This document shows positions 36,872-46,388 of a stretch of 64,000 nt of DNA, piece by piece. A program made the translations under genes and the position numbers. Location: assembly GCF_900103165.1 (NCBI RefSeq), contig NZ_FNKY01000001.1, positions 1,550,001 through 1,614,000 of the forward strand. The letters are read 5' to 3'. The notes below the pieces were generated by a model that worked only from the letters and a program-made list of their open reading frames with translations, was not told the origin of the DNA and did no database searches. Origin of the DNA: Nitrosospira multiformis (GTDB lineage Bacteria > Pseudomonadota > Gammaproteobacteria > Burkholderiales > Nitrosomonadaceae). Numbering within the stretch: position 1 is the stretch's first letter; every line of letters begins with the position of its first letter.

Positions 36872-37774
36872 ATGAAATTCGCATATCCTGTATTCTTCTG
36901 CGCATTGCTCGCTGCCGGTCAACCCGCATTGGCCAATATTGATATCCAATTTGATTATCGTTACGACAGTTCAGGCTTTTTTACCGGCGCTAACAGTTCG
37001 CGCCAGAATTTATTGAATGCCGCCGCCGCCACATTCGAGAGCAGCTTTGAGGACAACCTGGCCGCAATCACGTCATCCGGATCGGATAGTTTTGATGTGA
37101 GTTTTTTTCAGCCGAATAACGGTAGCAAGACTGTTATTCCCAATTTTAGCGTTGCCACGAATCAAATTGTGGTTTTTGCCGGCGCCCGTAATTTGAGTGG
37201 CGCAGTGGCGGTGGGTGGTCCAGGGGGATTCTCCAGCAATGGTTCCGCCGATTTCATTAACAACGCATCCAGCAGAGGCCAGTCAGGAGCCCTTGCGCCC
37301 ATCGAGACTGATTTTGGGCCGTGGGGCGGGGCGATCTCCTTTAACAGTACCTCCAACTGGTATTTTGATTCCGATCTCACTAGAGATGAATCCTTTTCCG
37401 GCTTCGATTTTTATTCGGTGGCCATACATGAGTTGGCGCATGTGCTCGGTTTTGGCAGCGCCGATTCTTTCAAAAACCTGATCTCGGGTGGCAAATTTAC
37501 CGGCCCTGCCGTTCATGCCTTGCTTGGTAACAATCCGCCCTTGGCGGGCGATAGCCACTGGGCTAACGGACTCAGTTATCTCGGCCAGGAAGCCGCGATG
37601 GATCCTTCCATTGCGGGTGGGCAACGCAAACATTTTACAGCGCTTGATGCCGCAGCTATGAAAGACATTGGCTGGCAAGTCTCGGCCGTGCCCGAAGCTG
37701 AAACCTGGACCATGATGCTTGCCGGCTTGGGATTGCTTGGCTGGCGCTTTCGCACATTCCAGCGTAGAGGCTGA
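36872..37774 (+). CDS. PEP-CTERM secreted zinc metalloprotease
   Basis: The 300 residues have a signal peptide (cleavage near QPALA, about 21), a catalytic motif HELAHVLGFG at about 190 (HExxHxxGF, metzincin-like zinc site), and a C-terminal sorting signal VPEAETWTMMLAGLGLLGWRFR with a basic tail. This matches NF038122-type PEP-CTERM metalloproteases. The signal implies processing by an exosortase encoded elsewhere and delivery to the cell surface or matrix. The AGGAG ribosome site and the signal peptide fix the start at 36872; the longer frame overlaps ald. Confidence 0.88.
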   Translation: MKFAYPVFFCALLAAGQPALANIDIQFDYRYDSSGFFTGANSSRQNLLNAAAATFESSFEDNLAAITSSGSDSFDVSFFQPNNGSKTVIPNFSVATNQIVVFAGARNLSGAVAVGGPGGFSSNGSADFINNASSRGQSGALAPIETDFGPWGGAISFNSTSNWYFDSDLTRDESFSGFDFYSVAIHELAHVLGFGSADSFKNLISGGKFTGPAVHALLGNNPPLAGDSHWANGLSYLGQEAAMDPSIAGGQRKHFTALDAAAMKDIGWQVSAVPEAETWTMMLAGLGLLGWRFRTFQRRG

Positions 37775-38030
37775 GCGCGCGAGGGGAGAGAGATATCCGT
37801 ACCTGCTGAACCTGAAACTAGCAGTTGCTCGCTTATATTTTAAGTTAACTATGATCTAAAAAGCTTTTTTATATCATTAATATTATTCCCTAAATATTCT
37901 ATTTTTTCATATTGGCGGACGCGGAATCCGAAACAAATTTGCGTTCTCATGCCACTCTGGAGTTTCGCGCCGTGGTCCACGCAAACCCATCGGGTCGGTG
38001 GCTAACCCATTTGTCTAAACGGCACGACAC

Positions 38031-39728
38031 ATGCCCCATAGCGTTACCCTGATCACCACGATTGCCGTCAGTTTCGGTCTCGCTTTGCTCATGGGGCTTA
38101 TTGCCAACCGCTTGAAATTACCGGTATTGGTTGGCTATCTGGTTGCAGGTGTAATCCTGGGCTCCAATACGCCGGGCTTTGTGGCTGACATGGAGCTTTC
38201 GGCCCAGCTGGCGGAAATCGGCGTTATTCTGTTGATGTTCGGAGTCGGGCTGCACTTCTCCCTGGATGATTTGCTGGCTGTCCGGCGGATTGCTTTGCCT
38301 GGCGCCCTCGTACAAATCGGGGTGGCAACCGCTCTCGGTGCGGCGGTTGCTGTTGCCTGGGGCTGGGATTTGAGTGCGGCCATCGTGTTTGGCGTCGCGC
38401 TATCCACCGCGAGTACAGTCGTGCTCCTGCGGGCATTGGAGCAGCGTGGTGTGCTCAAATCCGTCAATGGATCGATTGCGGTGGGCTGGCTGGTGGTCGA
38501 AGATCTGGCAATGGTTATGGTTCTCGTTCTTTTGCCGCCACTTGCCGGATGGCTTGGAACCTCTGCCGGTAGTCCAGTGGATGGGCCCACCCCGGATCTG
38601 CTGGTGACGCTCCTGCTCACTTTTGGCAAGGTGGCGATCTTCATCGCGCTAATGCTTATTGTCGGAAAACGGGTTTTTCCCTGGTTGCTATGGCATGTCG
38701 CGAGCACCAACTCGACCGAACTCTTTATCTTGAGTGTGATTGCAGTGGCGATAGGTATTGCCTACGGCTCCGCGATGCTCTTCGGTGTTTCCTTTGCGCT
38801 CGGCGCTTTCTTCGCCGGGATGGTTATGAGGGAGTCCGATTTAAGTCATCGAGCCGCTCAGGAATCCCTGCCGCTCAGAGATGCTTTTTCGGTATTGTTT
38901 TTTGTCTCCGTTGGAATGCTGTTTGATCCGAACGTCCTCATCGATCAGCCACTCCGCGTTGTCGCCACGCTTGGGATTATTATTATCGGCAAATCCCTGG
39001 CAGCCTTTCTCCTGGTTCTTGCTTTTCGCTACCCACTCAATACGGCATTAACCGTGTCGGCCAGTCTTGCTCAGATTGGCGAGTTCTCATTTATTCTTGC
39101 AGCGCTCGGTGTTTCACTCGGACTCCTGCCGGTCGAGGCACAGAGTCTTATACTCGCGGGGGCTTTTATCTCGATCACGCTCAACCCCCTGGTATTTCAG
39201 GTAATAGAGCCAGCACAGGAATGGATACGTTCCCGTTCCAGGCTTGCCCGCGTCCTGGAGCGTTCTGACGATCCCCTGGCCGAACTGCCCATGTCGGTTG
39301 CCTCAAGCTATGTGACCAACCACGTGGTGCTTGTGGGTTATGGCCGGGTCGGCCGGCATATTGGCGAAGCGCTGATTGAACAGGGACTGGCGCTCGTTGT
39401 GGCGGATCAGAATCGCGAGATGGTTGAGGGGTTACGCAAGCATGGAATCCATGCCGTAGTGGGTGATGCCGCTGAACCGGCTGTGCTTATACAAGCGCAT
39501 ATTGCGCGAGCTAAAATGCTGGTGATTGCGGTCCCCGATGCACTACGAGCCCGCCGGATGATAGAAACCGCCCGTATGCTTAATCCGCCGATCGAGATTA
39601 TCGTGCGTACCCATAATGAAGAAGAAGCTGCACTGCTACGAAGAGAAAGCGGAGGTACGGTGCTTCTGGGTGAGCATGAGCTTGCTCTCAGCATGACACG
39701 CCATGTACTAAAAAAATTTGGTAAATAA
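38031..39728 (+). CDS. Kef/YbaL-type cation:proton antiporter with NAD-binding domain
   Basis: The 565 residues comprise a CPA2-type membrane domain of about 12 helices up to about 390 (LPVLVGYLVAGVILG, GEFSFILAALG) and a C-terminal RCK/TrkA-N domain starting near 425 (VLVGYGRVGRHIGEAL). The overall match is to YbaL, a close relative of KefB/KefC. It is likely a K+ or other cation/H+ antiporter, gated by nucleotide or thiol; the ion cannot be read from sequence. No KefF/KefG partner is adjacent. Confidence 0.9.
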   Translation: MPHSVTLITTIAVSFGLALLMGLIANRLKLPVLVGYLVAGVILGSNTPGFVADMELSAQLAEIGVILLMFGVGLHFSLDDLLAVRRIALPGALVQIGVATALGAAVAVAWGWDLSAAIVFGVALSTASTVVLLRALEQRGVLKSVNGSIAVGWLVVEDLAMVMVLVLLPPLAGWLGTSAGSPVDGPTPDLLVTLLLTFGKVAIFIALMLIVGKRVFPWLLWHVASTNSTELFILSVIAVAIGIAYGSAMLFGVSFALGAFFAGMVMRESDLSHRAAQESLPLRDAFSVLFFVSVGMLFDPNVLIDQPLRVVATLGIIIIGKSLAAFLLVLAFRYPLNTALTVSASLAQIGEFSFILAALGVSLGLLPVEAQSLILAGAFISITLNPLVFQVIEPAQEWIRSRSRLARVLERSDDPLAELPMSVASSYVTNHVVLVGYGRVGRHIGEALIEQGLALVVADQNREMVEGLRKHGIHAVVGDAAEPAVLIQAHIARAKMLVIAVPDALRARRMIETARMLNPPIEIIVRTHNEEEAALLRRESGGTVLLGEHELALSMTRHVLKKFGK

Positions 39729-40079
39729 GGAAAGAGCAGCGCAGCGGCAAAGCAGAGTATGGATGAAGGTGAATGGAAACCGCTCAGTGGATGAGAGGCA
39801 TCTTTGGGATTCCACGTATCATTTTTTTAATTTTTATCAATAACTTACGCGGGCACTAGGTCATATCGCCGGTTTTTTTGATTCTTGTGGGGTGTTTTAG
39901 TCACGAACTTGTAAGTATTTGCTAAAGTAGCGGCTATATAAAAGGGCGCCCACTCGTGTGCATCATCCGGCATTTTGCGATGATTCGATGTCATGCGAGA
40001 TTTTACAAGCAGCCTCCAGAGCCCGCAGCAATGCGGATCAAGCTTGACAAGACTCGGGGTTGAGACAGGAGAAAATTGC
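39729..40079. other. 351-base gap before the ArsC-family gene
   Basis: I see no gene. The segment 39820-39920 has AT-rich and T-rich runs. No convincing terminator hairpin or operator stands out. Confidence 0.4.
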
Positions 40080-40433
40080 ATGAGTAACAAGATTACCGTT
40101 TATCATAAACCCACATGCAGTAAATGCCGTGCCACGCTTGCACTTCTCAAGGACAGTGGCCAAGAGTTCGATGCGGTCAATTATTATGAGATGCCTCTAA
40201 CCGTCGCGGGATTGCGTGAACTGATCGAAAAACTGGGGGTGCCGGTACGTGATGTACTACGTAGCGACGAACCACTGGCACGCAGCCTGAAGCTGGCTGA
40301 ACAGCAGCTAGCCGATGATGAATTAATAAAGATCATGGTGGACAACCCGGACCTGATTCAGCGGCCCATTGTCGTGCGTGGTGACAAGGCCGTATTGTGT
40401 CGCCCACCGGAGAACGTGATGAAGTTGTTGTAG
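40080..40433 (+). CDS. ArsC-family (glutaredoxin-fold) arsenate reductase-like protein
   Basis: The 117 residues have the ArsC/Spx thioredoxin-like fold. The N-terminal HKPTCSKCRATLALL holds the catalytic Cys, here in a CxxC. Arginines in VRDVLRSD, QRPIVV and LCRPPE correspond to those that bind the oxyanion in plasmid ArsC. This favours glutaredoxin-dependent arsenate reduction over the YffB/Spx branches. No arsR or arsB lies nearby, so it is not in a resistance operon. I started at 40080; the longer frame adds 29 residues without a match. Confidence 0.85.
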   Translation: MSNKITVYHKPTCSKCRATLALLKDSGQEFDAVNYYEMPLTVAGLRELIEKLGVPVRDVLRSDEPLARSLKLAEQQLADDELIKIMVDNPDLIQRPIVVRGDKAVLCRPPENVMKLL

Positions 40434-40540
40434 CGAATTATTCAGCGATTGAGAGATTGAAGCCGCGCCGAACGGTTGGGGCGACAGTGTGGCGGAGTGC
40501 GGTGGAGCATGGTGATACTTGATAGGGAAGGCGAAATGAT

Positions 40541-40915
40541 ATGAATATGAGATCAATCGATATGTTGCGGCGGATTTGTCCACTTGTCCTTGCATTGCTG
40601 CTGGGAGTATTCGCTACCCTGGTGCAGGCGGAATGTACTGGATGCCTGTGTCCGGGTAACCCATGTAAATTATGTTCATTGCCGCCCACAAAAGATACTT
40701 CTCCTGCGGGGGATGAAGCGGCGGCGTGTCTCAAAATCCGGGAGAAAGTGCCGCCAGTTTCAAAGAATACGGAGCCAAATGAGCATTATGCGAGTCTGAA
40801 CAATGCGATGCGGGAGTGTGTAAAAAATGGTGGTGATGTTATTGTGAATTCGCGCCGGAATAAGGAATTTCCTTCCAAGCACTATTGCAAGCCTTACGTT
40901 GCCTCAACGCCATAG
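40541..40915 (+). CDS. Cys-rich exported protein of unknown function
   Basis: The 124 residues have a signal peptide (hydrophobic about 13-30, cleavage near VQAEC) and a mature part with a dense cluster of cysteines (ECTGCLCPGNPCKLC) followed by three single cysteines. The spacing could form disulfides or bind a metal in the periplasm. A cleavage before the first Cys is also possible, but the lipobox is poor. AAGGCG lies upstream. I recognise no family. Neighbours are the ArsC-like gene and the GlrK-like kinase. Confidence 0.65.
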   Translation: MNMRSIDMLRRICPLVLALLLGVFATLVQAECTGCLCPGNPCKLCSLPPTKDTSPAGDEAAACLKIREKVPPVSKNTEPNEHYASLNNAMRECVKNGGDVIVNSRRNKEFPSKHYCKPYVASTP

Positions 40916-41083
40916 ACATCACAAGCTCGATGATGGGTGTCGTGACATGAAGGGTTACGACCAATAAGACTATTCAGATTTTCTGAATTATCAGCATAAT
41001 CTACGGATTATCTACGGATAAAAAAATAATCGGATATTAACTCAGGCATCGGCCCTGGCAGGTTTGTCGGTCAAAGGATAAAA

Positions 41084-42589
41084 ATGGTTGTTCATGGGGA
41101 TACCGTAAGACAGGAGAATGGTACTGGCGCCACTTCTTCGTCTCGGTTACGGCGTAAGCCCAAATCTTTTCTGAAACTGATTTTGTTTGGATTTGCACTG
41201 GTGGGTCTGCCGCTTATCATCGCACTCATCAACAGCGCATTCTCCATCGACCGGTTGGCGGATCAAAGCCGCAGGGCTGTATATCAGGCGGCGCAAATTG
41301 CGCATGGCAGTCGTGTCCTGGCGGACGAAATTGCAGCCATGGAGCGTGCCGTGCGGCAGACACATATCCTGGGTGACACATCCCTGCTCGAAAATTACTT
41401 TAGGGCGCACAAGAAATTCGAGAGCACCGCGACGAGCCTTTTTGAGCTTTCCTTGCATACCGAACAGAAGCAATTACTGGAGCAGATGCAGTTATTGGAG
41501 GAATCGATTTTCGGGAACGTGTCGGCTATGAAGCAATCACCGGAAGCACTCCGCGATCTGGTTGGCAAATTTGTGCCTCTGCGGGATTCAGCGCGAACAT
41601 TTTCAGCGGTCGGTTATGCGTTGATTGAACGTGAAGTGGGTGAAATGCAGGATATGGCGGGGGATGCCCGCTTTACCGTCGGATGGCAGTTGCTTGCCTT
41701 GATTCCATTCGCGATTCTACTGGCATTTATCTTTTCATTACGGATTGCGCATCCAATACGTCAGATTGACGAGGCGATTCGTACCATGGGGGAAGGCGCG
41801 CTATTTAAAGCCATACGGGTGGATGGTCCTCAGGACTTAAGGTATCTTGGTGAACGCCTGGATTGGCTACGCCGCAGGTTGCTGAAACTGGAAGAACAGA
41901 AGACCCGGTTTCTGCAGCACGTTTCTCACGAACTCAAGACACCACTTACCGCCATGCGCGAAGGTGCCGACTTGCTTGCGGAAGGCGTAGCGGGGGAACT
42001 GACGGAAGAACAACAGCGTATCGCAACTATCCTGTACAACAACAGCATACAATTACAACGGCGCATAGAAGATTTGCTGAGTTACAGTGCGCTTCAGACC
42101 GAGAAAGCGGCTCTGGTGAAACGACCGGCGAATCTGGCAAAAATTCTGGATGCCGTGTTACAAGACCAGAATCTTATCATTATGAGCAAAGGCTTGAAAA
42201 TTGATGTTTCCTGCCCGGAACTGATGGTTGATTGCGATAAACAAAAAATTAAAGTCATTGTGGATAATTTGCTATCGAACGCGGTCAAGTTCTCTCCTGC
42301 CGGTGGATGTATAAAAATCTGGGCGAGTGAAGTGGATGAGATGGTGCGATTCGATATTCTGGATGCCGGTGCCGGTGTTGACGAGGTGGATCGTGAGAAA
42401 GTATTCGAGCCTTTTTATCAGGGACGACAAGTCCTCGACAGTCATATAAAGGGAACAGGACTGGGATTATCCATCGCTCGTGAGTACGCGCTCGCGCATG
42501 GTGGCACGATAGAGCTTGTGCAGCAGGCCACTAATGGCGCCCATTTTCGCCTTACCCTGCCGATTCGTGATATGGAAGGAACCTTATGA
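41084..42589 (+). CDS. glrK: GlrK/QseE-like sensor histidine kinase
   Basis: The 501 residues have two membrane helices (about 28-50 and 202-222) around a periplasmic helical sensor, a HAMP linker at about 225-275, the phospho-acceptor domain with HVSHELKTPLTAMREGADLL (in part; His near 286) and the ATPase with VDNLLSNAVKFSP, DAGAGVD and GTGLGLSIA. It overlaps the following lipoprotein gene by four bases (ATGA) and precedes the sigma-54 regulator, the same triad as glrK-qseG-glrR in E. coli, where it controls envelope-related targets. Confidence 0.9.
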   Translation: MVVHGDTVRQENGTGATSSSRLRRKPKSFLKLILFGFALVGLPLIIALINSAFSIDRLADQSRRAVYQAAQIAHGSRVLADEIAAMERAVRQTHILGDTSLLENYFRAHKKFESTATSLFELSLHTEQKQLLEQMQLLEESIFGNVSAMKQSPEALRDLVGKFVPLRDSARTFSAVGYALIEREVGEMQDMAGDARFTVGWQLLALIPFAILLAFIFSLRIAHPIRQIDEAIRTMGEGALFKAIRVDGPQDLRYLGERLDWLRRRLLKLEEQKTRFLQHVSHELKTPLTAMREGADLLAEGVAGELTEEQQRIATILYNNSIQLQRRIEDLLSYSALQTEKAALVKRPANLAKILDAVLQDQNLIIMSKGLKIDVSCPELMVDCDKQKIKVIVDNLLSNAVKFSPAGGCIKIWASEVDEMVRFDILDAGAGVDEVDREKVFEPFYQGRQVLDSHIKGTGLGLSIAREYALAHGGTIELVQQATNGAHFRLTLPIRDMEGTL

Positions 42590-43116
42590 GCGCACGCCGG
42601 AAATTCTGGATTCTGCCGGTAGTTATATTGGCGTTGCTGGCCGCCTGCTCCACTGTTCCTGAAAATCAGCAACCTGCAGAGCCGTTGCCATTCGACTTAA
42701 TCGTAACCGGTCAGATGGAAGATCTGATGCAATACTACGATGCCTTGCGTAAGCAGCCCGCGGCGGACCTTGCTCGCGTGTACGACAAGGTAAAACAGAA
42801 TTTCGTACAAAACAAAAGCGATGCAAATCGAGCCAGGCTGATATTGCTTCTTATCTTGCCCAACACTCCTTTCCGTGACACCACTTCAGCGCTTTATCTG
42901 CTTAACGAATGGCCACGCGATGCAAAACCGGCAACGGGTTTGCAAAGTTTCAGAAACCTGCTGGCGGCACTCCTCACGGAACAGCAACGGTTAAGCAATA
43001 GCGTGGATGAATTATCACTAAAATTGAAAGAAGAACAAAAACGTACGGAAACTTTACAAAATCAGATTGAGGCCATTAAGAGCATGGAAAAAAATCTCAT
43101 TCTCAGAGAACTGTAA
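42586..43116 (+). CDS. QseG-like lipoprotein of the GlrK/GlrR system
   Basis: The 176 residues have a lipoprotein signal (ILALLAAC lipobox near residue 21) and a mostly helical mature part ending in a coiled coil (EEQKRTETLQNQIEAIKSME). Its place between kinase and regulator matches QseG of enterobacteria, an outer-membrane lipoprotein that interacts with the kinase. Sequence identity to QseG is likely low; the assignment rests on size, lipobox and gene order. Confidence 0.75.
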   Translation: MSARRKFWILPVVILALLAACSTVPENQQPAEPLPFDLIVTGQMEDLMQYYDALRKQPAADLARVYDKVKQNFVQNKSDANRARLILLLILPNTPFRDTTSALYLLNEWPRDAKPATGLQSFRNLLAALLTEQQRLSNSVDELSLKLKEEQKRTETLQNQIEAIKSMEKNLILREL

Positions 43117-43130
43117 ACCTTCAAAAAAAT

Positions 43131-44492
43131 ATGCCTGACTCCAATCCAAGAATCCTCATCGTCGACGACGATACCGATCTGCTGGAATTACTCACGATCC
43201 GGCTTACCGCCGCTGGCTACAAAGTGGAAGCCGTGCCAAGCGCGGAGATGGCACTTAATTATCTGGATGTATCGCGCCCGCAACTCGTCATTAGCGATAT
43301 GCAGATGAGCGGTATGGATGGGATGGCGCTATTCGAACAAATTCACCGCACGTTGCCCACCTTGCCAGTGATAATCCTGACAGCGCATGGCACCATTCCC
43401 GATGCGGTGGCAGCTGTTCAGCGGGGCGTATTCGGCTATCTCGCCAAACCTTTTGACAGCAAGACGCTACTGGCTAACATTAGCCAAGCCCTCAGGCTTG
43501 CCCCCGGCACTGCGGGACAAACCGAGACGTCACAAGCATCGTGGTCCAAGACTATTATTACGCAAAGTGCGGTAATGGAGGATCTTCTCACCAAAGCGGG
43601 ACTGGTGGCGGAAGGGGATGCAAGTGTACTGATTTATGGTGAGAGCGGTGTTGGCAAGGAACTGTTTGCTCACGCCATACATGAAGCATCAAAACGTCGC
43701 CATCATCCATTTGTGGCGATAAATTGCGCGGCGATTCCAGAGCAATTGCTGGAATCCGAGTTATTCGGACACGTCAAGGGAGCGTTTACAGGTGCTGTGA
43801 GGGATCACAAGGGCTTGTTGCAATTAGCGGAAAAAGGGACACTGTTCCTGGATGAAATCGGAGACATGCCGCTCTTGCTCCAGGTCAAATTATTGCGCGT
43901 TCTCCAGGAAAGGCAAGTGCGCCCAGTTGGGTCCATGCAGACAATTCCTGTGAATGTCCGCATTATTTCCGCAACTCACCGTGATCTCAAGGTCGAAATC
44001 GCTAATGGCAGTTTTCGGGAAGATCTCTATTACCGACTGGATGTCGTGGCATTAACCATTCCGGTCTTGTCGCAGCGGCGGGAGGATATTCCTTTGCTGG
44101 CGAATCATTTCCTTGGTACATTTTCTGTGAAATACGATAAGAATATCAATGGATTCTCTCCCGAGGCGATGGAAATGATGGTGGGTGCTTCATGGCCCGG
44201 TAACGTGAGGCAACTGATGAATGTGGTGGAGCAGTGCGTTGCCTTGAGTACCGCTCCCCTGATTTCACCGGTCCTGGTGTACGATGCCATGCATAAAGAA
44301 GAGGAGCAACTCGTTTCTTTCGAGGATGCGCGCAAGAGTTTCGAGAGAGATTATCTGGTGCGCGTGCTCAAAATCACGGGTGGCAACGTGACCCAGGCAG
44401 CGCGTCTCGCAAAACGCAATCGCACCGAATTCTACAAACTTCTCCAAAGATATCAGCTCGACCCCTCCGTTTTCAAGCAACCTCAAGGCTGA
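43131..44492 (+). CDS. glrR: GlrR/QseF-like sigma-54-dependent response regulator
   Basis: The 453 residues have a receiver domain (acidic pocket DDDTD, phospho-acceptor Asp in VISDMQMSGMDG near 54, Lys in AKPFDSK), an AAA+ domain with Walker A GESGVGKE, the sigma-54 contact loop GAFTGA, Walker B LFLDEIGD, and a C-terminal Fis-type helix (GGNVTQAARLAKRNRTEFYK). All key residues are intact, so it should activate sigma-54 promoters when phosphorylated by the adjacent kinase. Targets are unknown; no clear site lies directly beside it. Confidence 0.94.
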   Translation: MPDSNPRILIVDDDTDLLELLTIRLTAAGYKVEAVPSAEMALNYLDVSRPQLVISDMQMSGMDGMALFEQIHRTLPTLPVIILTAHGTIPDAVAAVQRGVFGYLAKPFDSKTLLANISQALRLAPGTAGQTETSQASWSKTIITQSAVMEDLLTKAGLVAEGDASVLIYGESGVGKELFAHAIHEASKRRHHPFVAINCAAIPEQLLESELFGHVKGAFTGAVRDHKGLLQLAEKGTLFLDEIGDMPLLLQVKLLRVLQERQVRPVGSMQTIPVNVRIISATHRDLKVEIANGSFREDLYYRLDVVALTIPVLSQRREDIPLLANHFLGTFSVKYDKNINGFSPEAMEMMVGASWPGNVRQLMNVVEQCVALSTAPLISPVLVYDAMHKEEEQLVSFEDARKSFERDYLVRVLKITGGNVTQAARLAKRNRTEFYKLLQRYQLDPSVFKQPQG

Positions 44493-44501
44493 CCTTCCTA
44501 T

Positions 44502-46067
44502 CTAAGACTGGCCATCTATGGGATTACGCTCATCCTCAACAAATTTTTCGCCTTTCTTTACAACAAAGCCAAGTTCCGTCCACCACCGGACCATATCCCC
44601 GTAGTCTTGTATGCCTCGCGAGAATGGCTGAATCCGCCCCGATGCGGTAACGACATCGACCGGGCGCTGAGCGGGCCACCATAGCTCACCGCAAGCCAGA
44701 AAGTCGGCCTGCCAGGGCAATGCCATGCGTTCGGTCAGAAACCCGGGAGGGAGGGTGTGTTTGATTCGAAATGATCCTTCGTAGGTCGCAGCCTGCGCGA
44801 TAACGTAGGTCACCTCGATACCGGGAAAGAATGGCGCGCCAATGCAACCTTCCAATGATGCTCGCGTCAGGGCATCGGGTCTTAGTTTCAGCGGCAATTC
44901 ATCGAACGGAACGGGTACCGGCTCTGCCGTCCAGTCGGCTTCGAAATTGCCCTGCGACCATTTTTCCATCATGGTGTACTGATACTCCGTCAGTGCCGTG
45001 TACTCGCCCTGCTCGGGGTTGTCCGGATCGAGACCACTATTCACTTTTGGCATGGCCGGCGGAAGTTGTGGCGGTGGTGTATTGGGATCGACACGCGTAT
45101 TCGGTTTCATCAACCACCTGAAGACCGATTCGCGTGCGGACTTTCCGTTTTCACTCTTGTCCGCCAACTTACTCAATCGCGCAACGTTCAGAAAATTACC
45201 AGCAGTGCCATGATGACGATTTTCCTGCTCGACTACCCAATGCAGCATTACTGTTCGTTTCAGGATGGGATAGATATCCCGTGTAAATGAGGGCACATTT
45301 TTTATGAGGCGCGGTGAGAAATTCCTCGCGGCGACATTTAGCGCCTGGTCATACCAGGTTGTGACGTTTTCGATGCCCGGGGCATACGACGGGGGAGCAA
45401 CCACAACCCATGCACCCCCTTCCGCCGTGACGGGTATTTCACCATCGACTTCCACCACAGCGCTTACAGGACCATCGGAAACGCCATCATACCAGCCATC
45501 ATTGTTCGCAAAACTATCCAGGCCCCGGCCGGTCGGAGAGCCTGATTTGCCTGGGCCGCCAACAACGATGAGCCGACCTTTTTCATCGGTCAGGAGCCGT
45601 CCAAGCTCAACCTTTTCACTACCTTCGACATTTCCGTTTCTGATGAAGTGAATTTCTCCACTTAGCGCCAAAGCAGTTTTATTTTTCCCGGATACCGATT
45701 GCAACGAAGCATCCACGACTAATCCGGCGCGGTCGTAACCAGCATTTCTTGGGGAAGAAGACGGACCCCCTGGGGGGAAATTTCCTCCCGCCGCTTTACT
45801 ATTGGCAAGATGAACGCTCCAGGTGATTTTTGTCTTCTTATCCAGCATAACTTCGTTGTTGAGCGATTCCTTCCCAAATTCATCGCGGGTGAATTTATAG
45901 ATTCGGAACCGGACACCTTGCGGTTTTATTTTCCCCGGTGATGAATCGTCACGATAAGGTCCCTCCGGTACGATGCCTGGAGATTCCGGGCCCAGGAAAT
46001 AGCCGGTCTCACTGTTTCCTATCCGCGCGACTCCTATCGCCGGGTAGATCCGGTAAATCGTTTTCAT
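44502..46067 (-). CDS. LodA/GoxA-like cysteine tryptophylquinone oxidase
   Basis: LodA-family enzymes oxidise amino acids (lysine, glycine) using a quinone built from a Cys and a Trp. The 521 residues start with the family motif YRIYPAIGVARIGNS and contain SLEGCIGAPFFPGIEVTY, whose Cys408 aligns with the cofactor Cys. Trp candidates are Trp452 in LPWQADF or Trp463/464 in LWWPAQRP. LodA usually needs a flavoprotein (LodB) for cofactor formation; none is encoded in this window. It is shorter than LodA (726). The start at 46067 follows GGAGC; the longer frame adds 23 residues. There is no signal peptide. Convergent with glrR. Confidence 0.85.
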   Translation of the reverse strand: MKTIYRIYPAIGVARIGNSETGYFLGPESPGIVPEGPYRDDSSPGKIKPQGVRFRIYKFTRDEFGKESLNNEVMLDKKTKITWSVHLANSKAAGGNFPPGGPSSSPRNAGYDRAGLVVDASLQSVSGKNKTALALSGEIHFIRNGNVEGSEKVELGRLLTDEKGRLIVVGGPGKSGSPTGRGLDSFANNDGWYDGVSDGPVSAVVEVDGEIPVTAEGGAWVVVAPPSYAPGIENVTTWYDQALNVAARNFSPRLIKNVPSFTRDIYPILKRTVMLHWVVEQENRHHGTAGNFLNVARLSKLADKSENGKSARESVFRWLMKPNTRVDPNTPPPQLPPAMPKVNSGLDPDNPEQGEYTALTEYQYTMMEKWSQGNFEADWTAEPVPVPFDELPLKLRPDALTRASLEGCIGAPFFPGIEVTYVIAQAATYEGSFRIKHTLPPGFLTERMALPWQADFLACGELWWPAQRPVDVVTASGRIQPFSRGIQDYGDMVRWWTELGFVVKKGEKFVEDERNPIDGQS

Positions 46068-46388
46068 TTTTACTTGCTCCCTATAAAAATTGAGAAAGAA
46101 ATCTGTGCCACCCTTTAAATAATAGTACGAGCCCATGACAATTTCCGTGATTTTTTCGTGCTGGGCAGCCGCAATCCCATTCCGGTGGCCTAAATATCAA
46201 CCGAGTTCCGTCATGCCAGCTCCGCAATAAGAAACATCCAGCTATGTTCGGAATCGCACGGAAATCGCACGGAACTTCCATCAAAGTTATTTCATTCCAT
46301 TCGTTTGGATAATCAGTAAAACGTAGTTGATGCCTATCTTGATTGCCCTGTCCGCCTGTTCCATAAAATTGGGATCATAAGAAATCCT

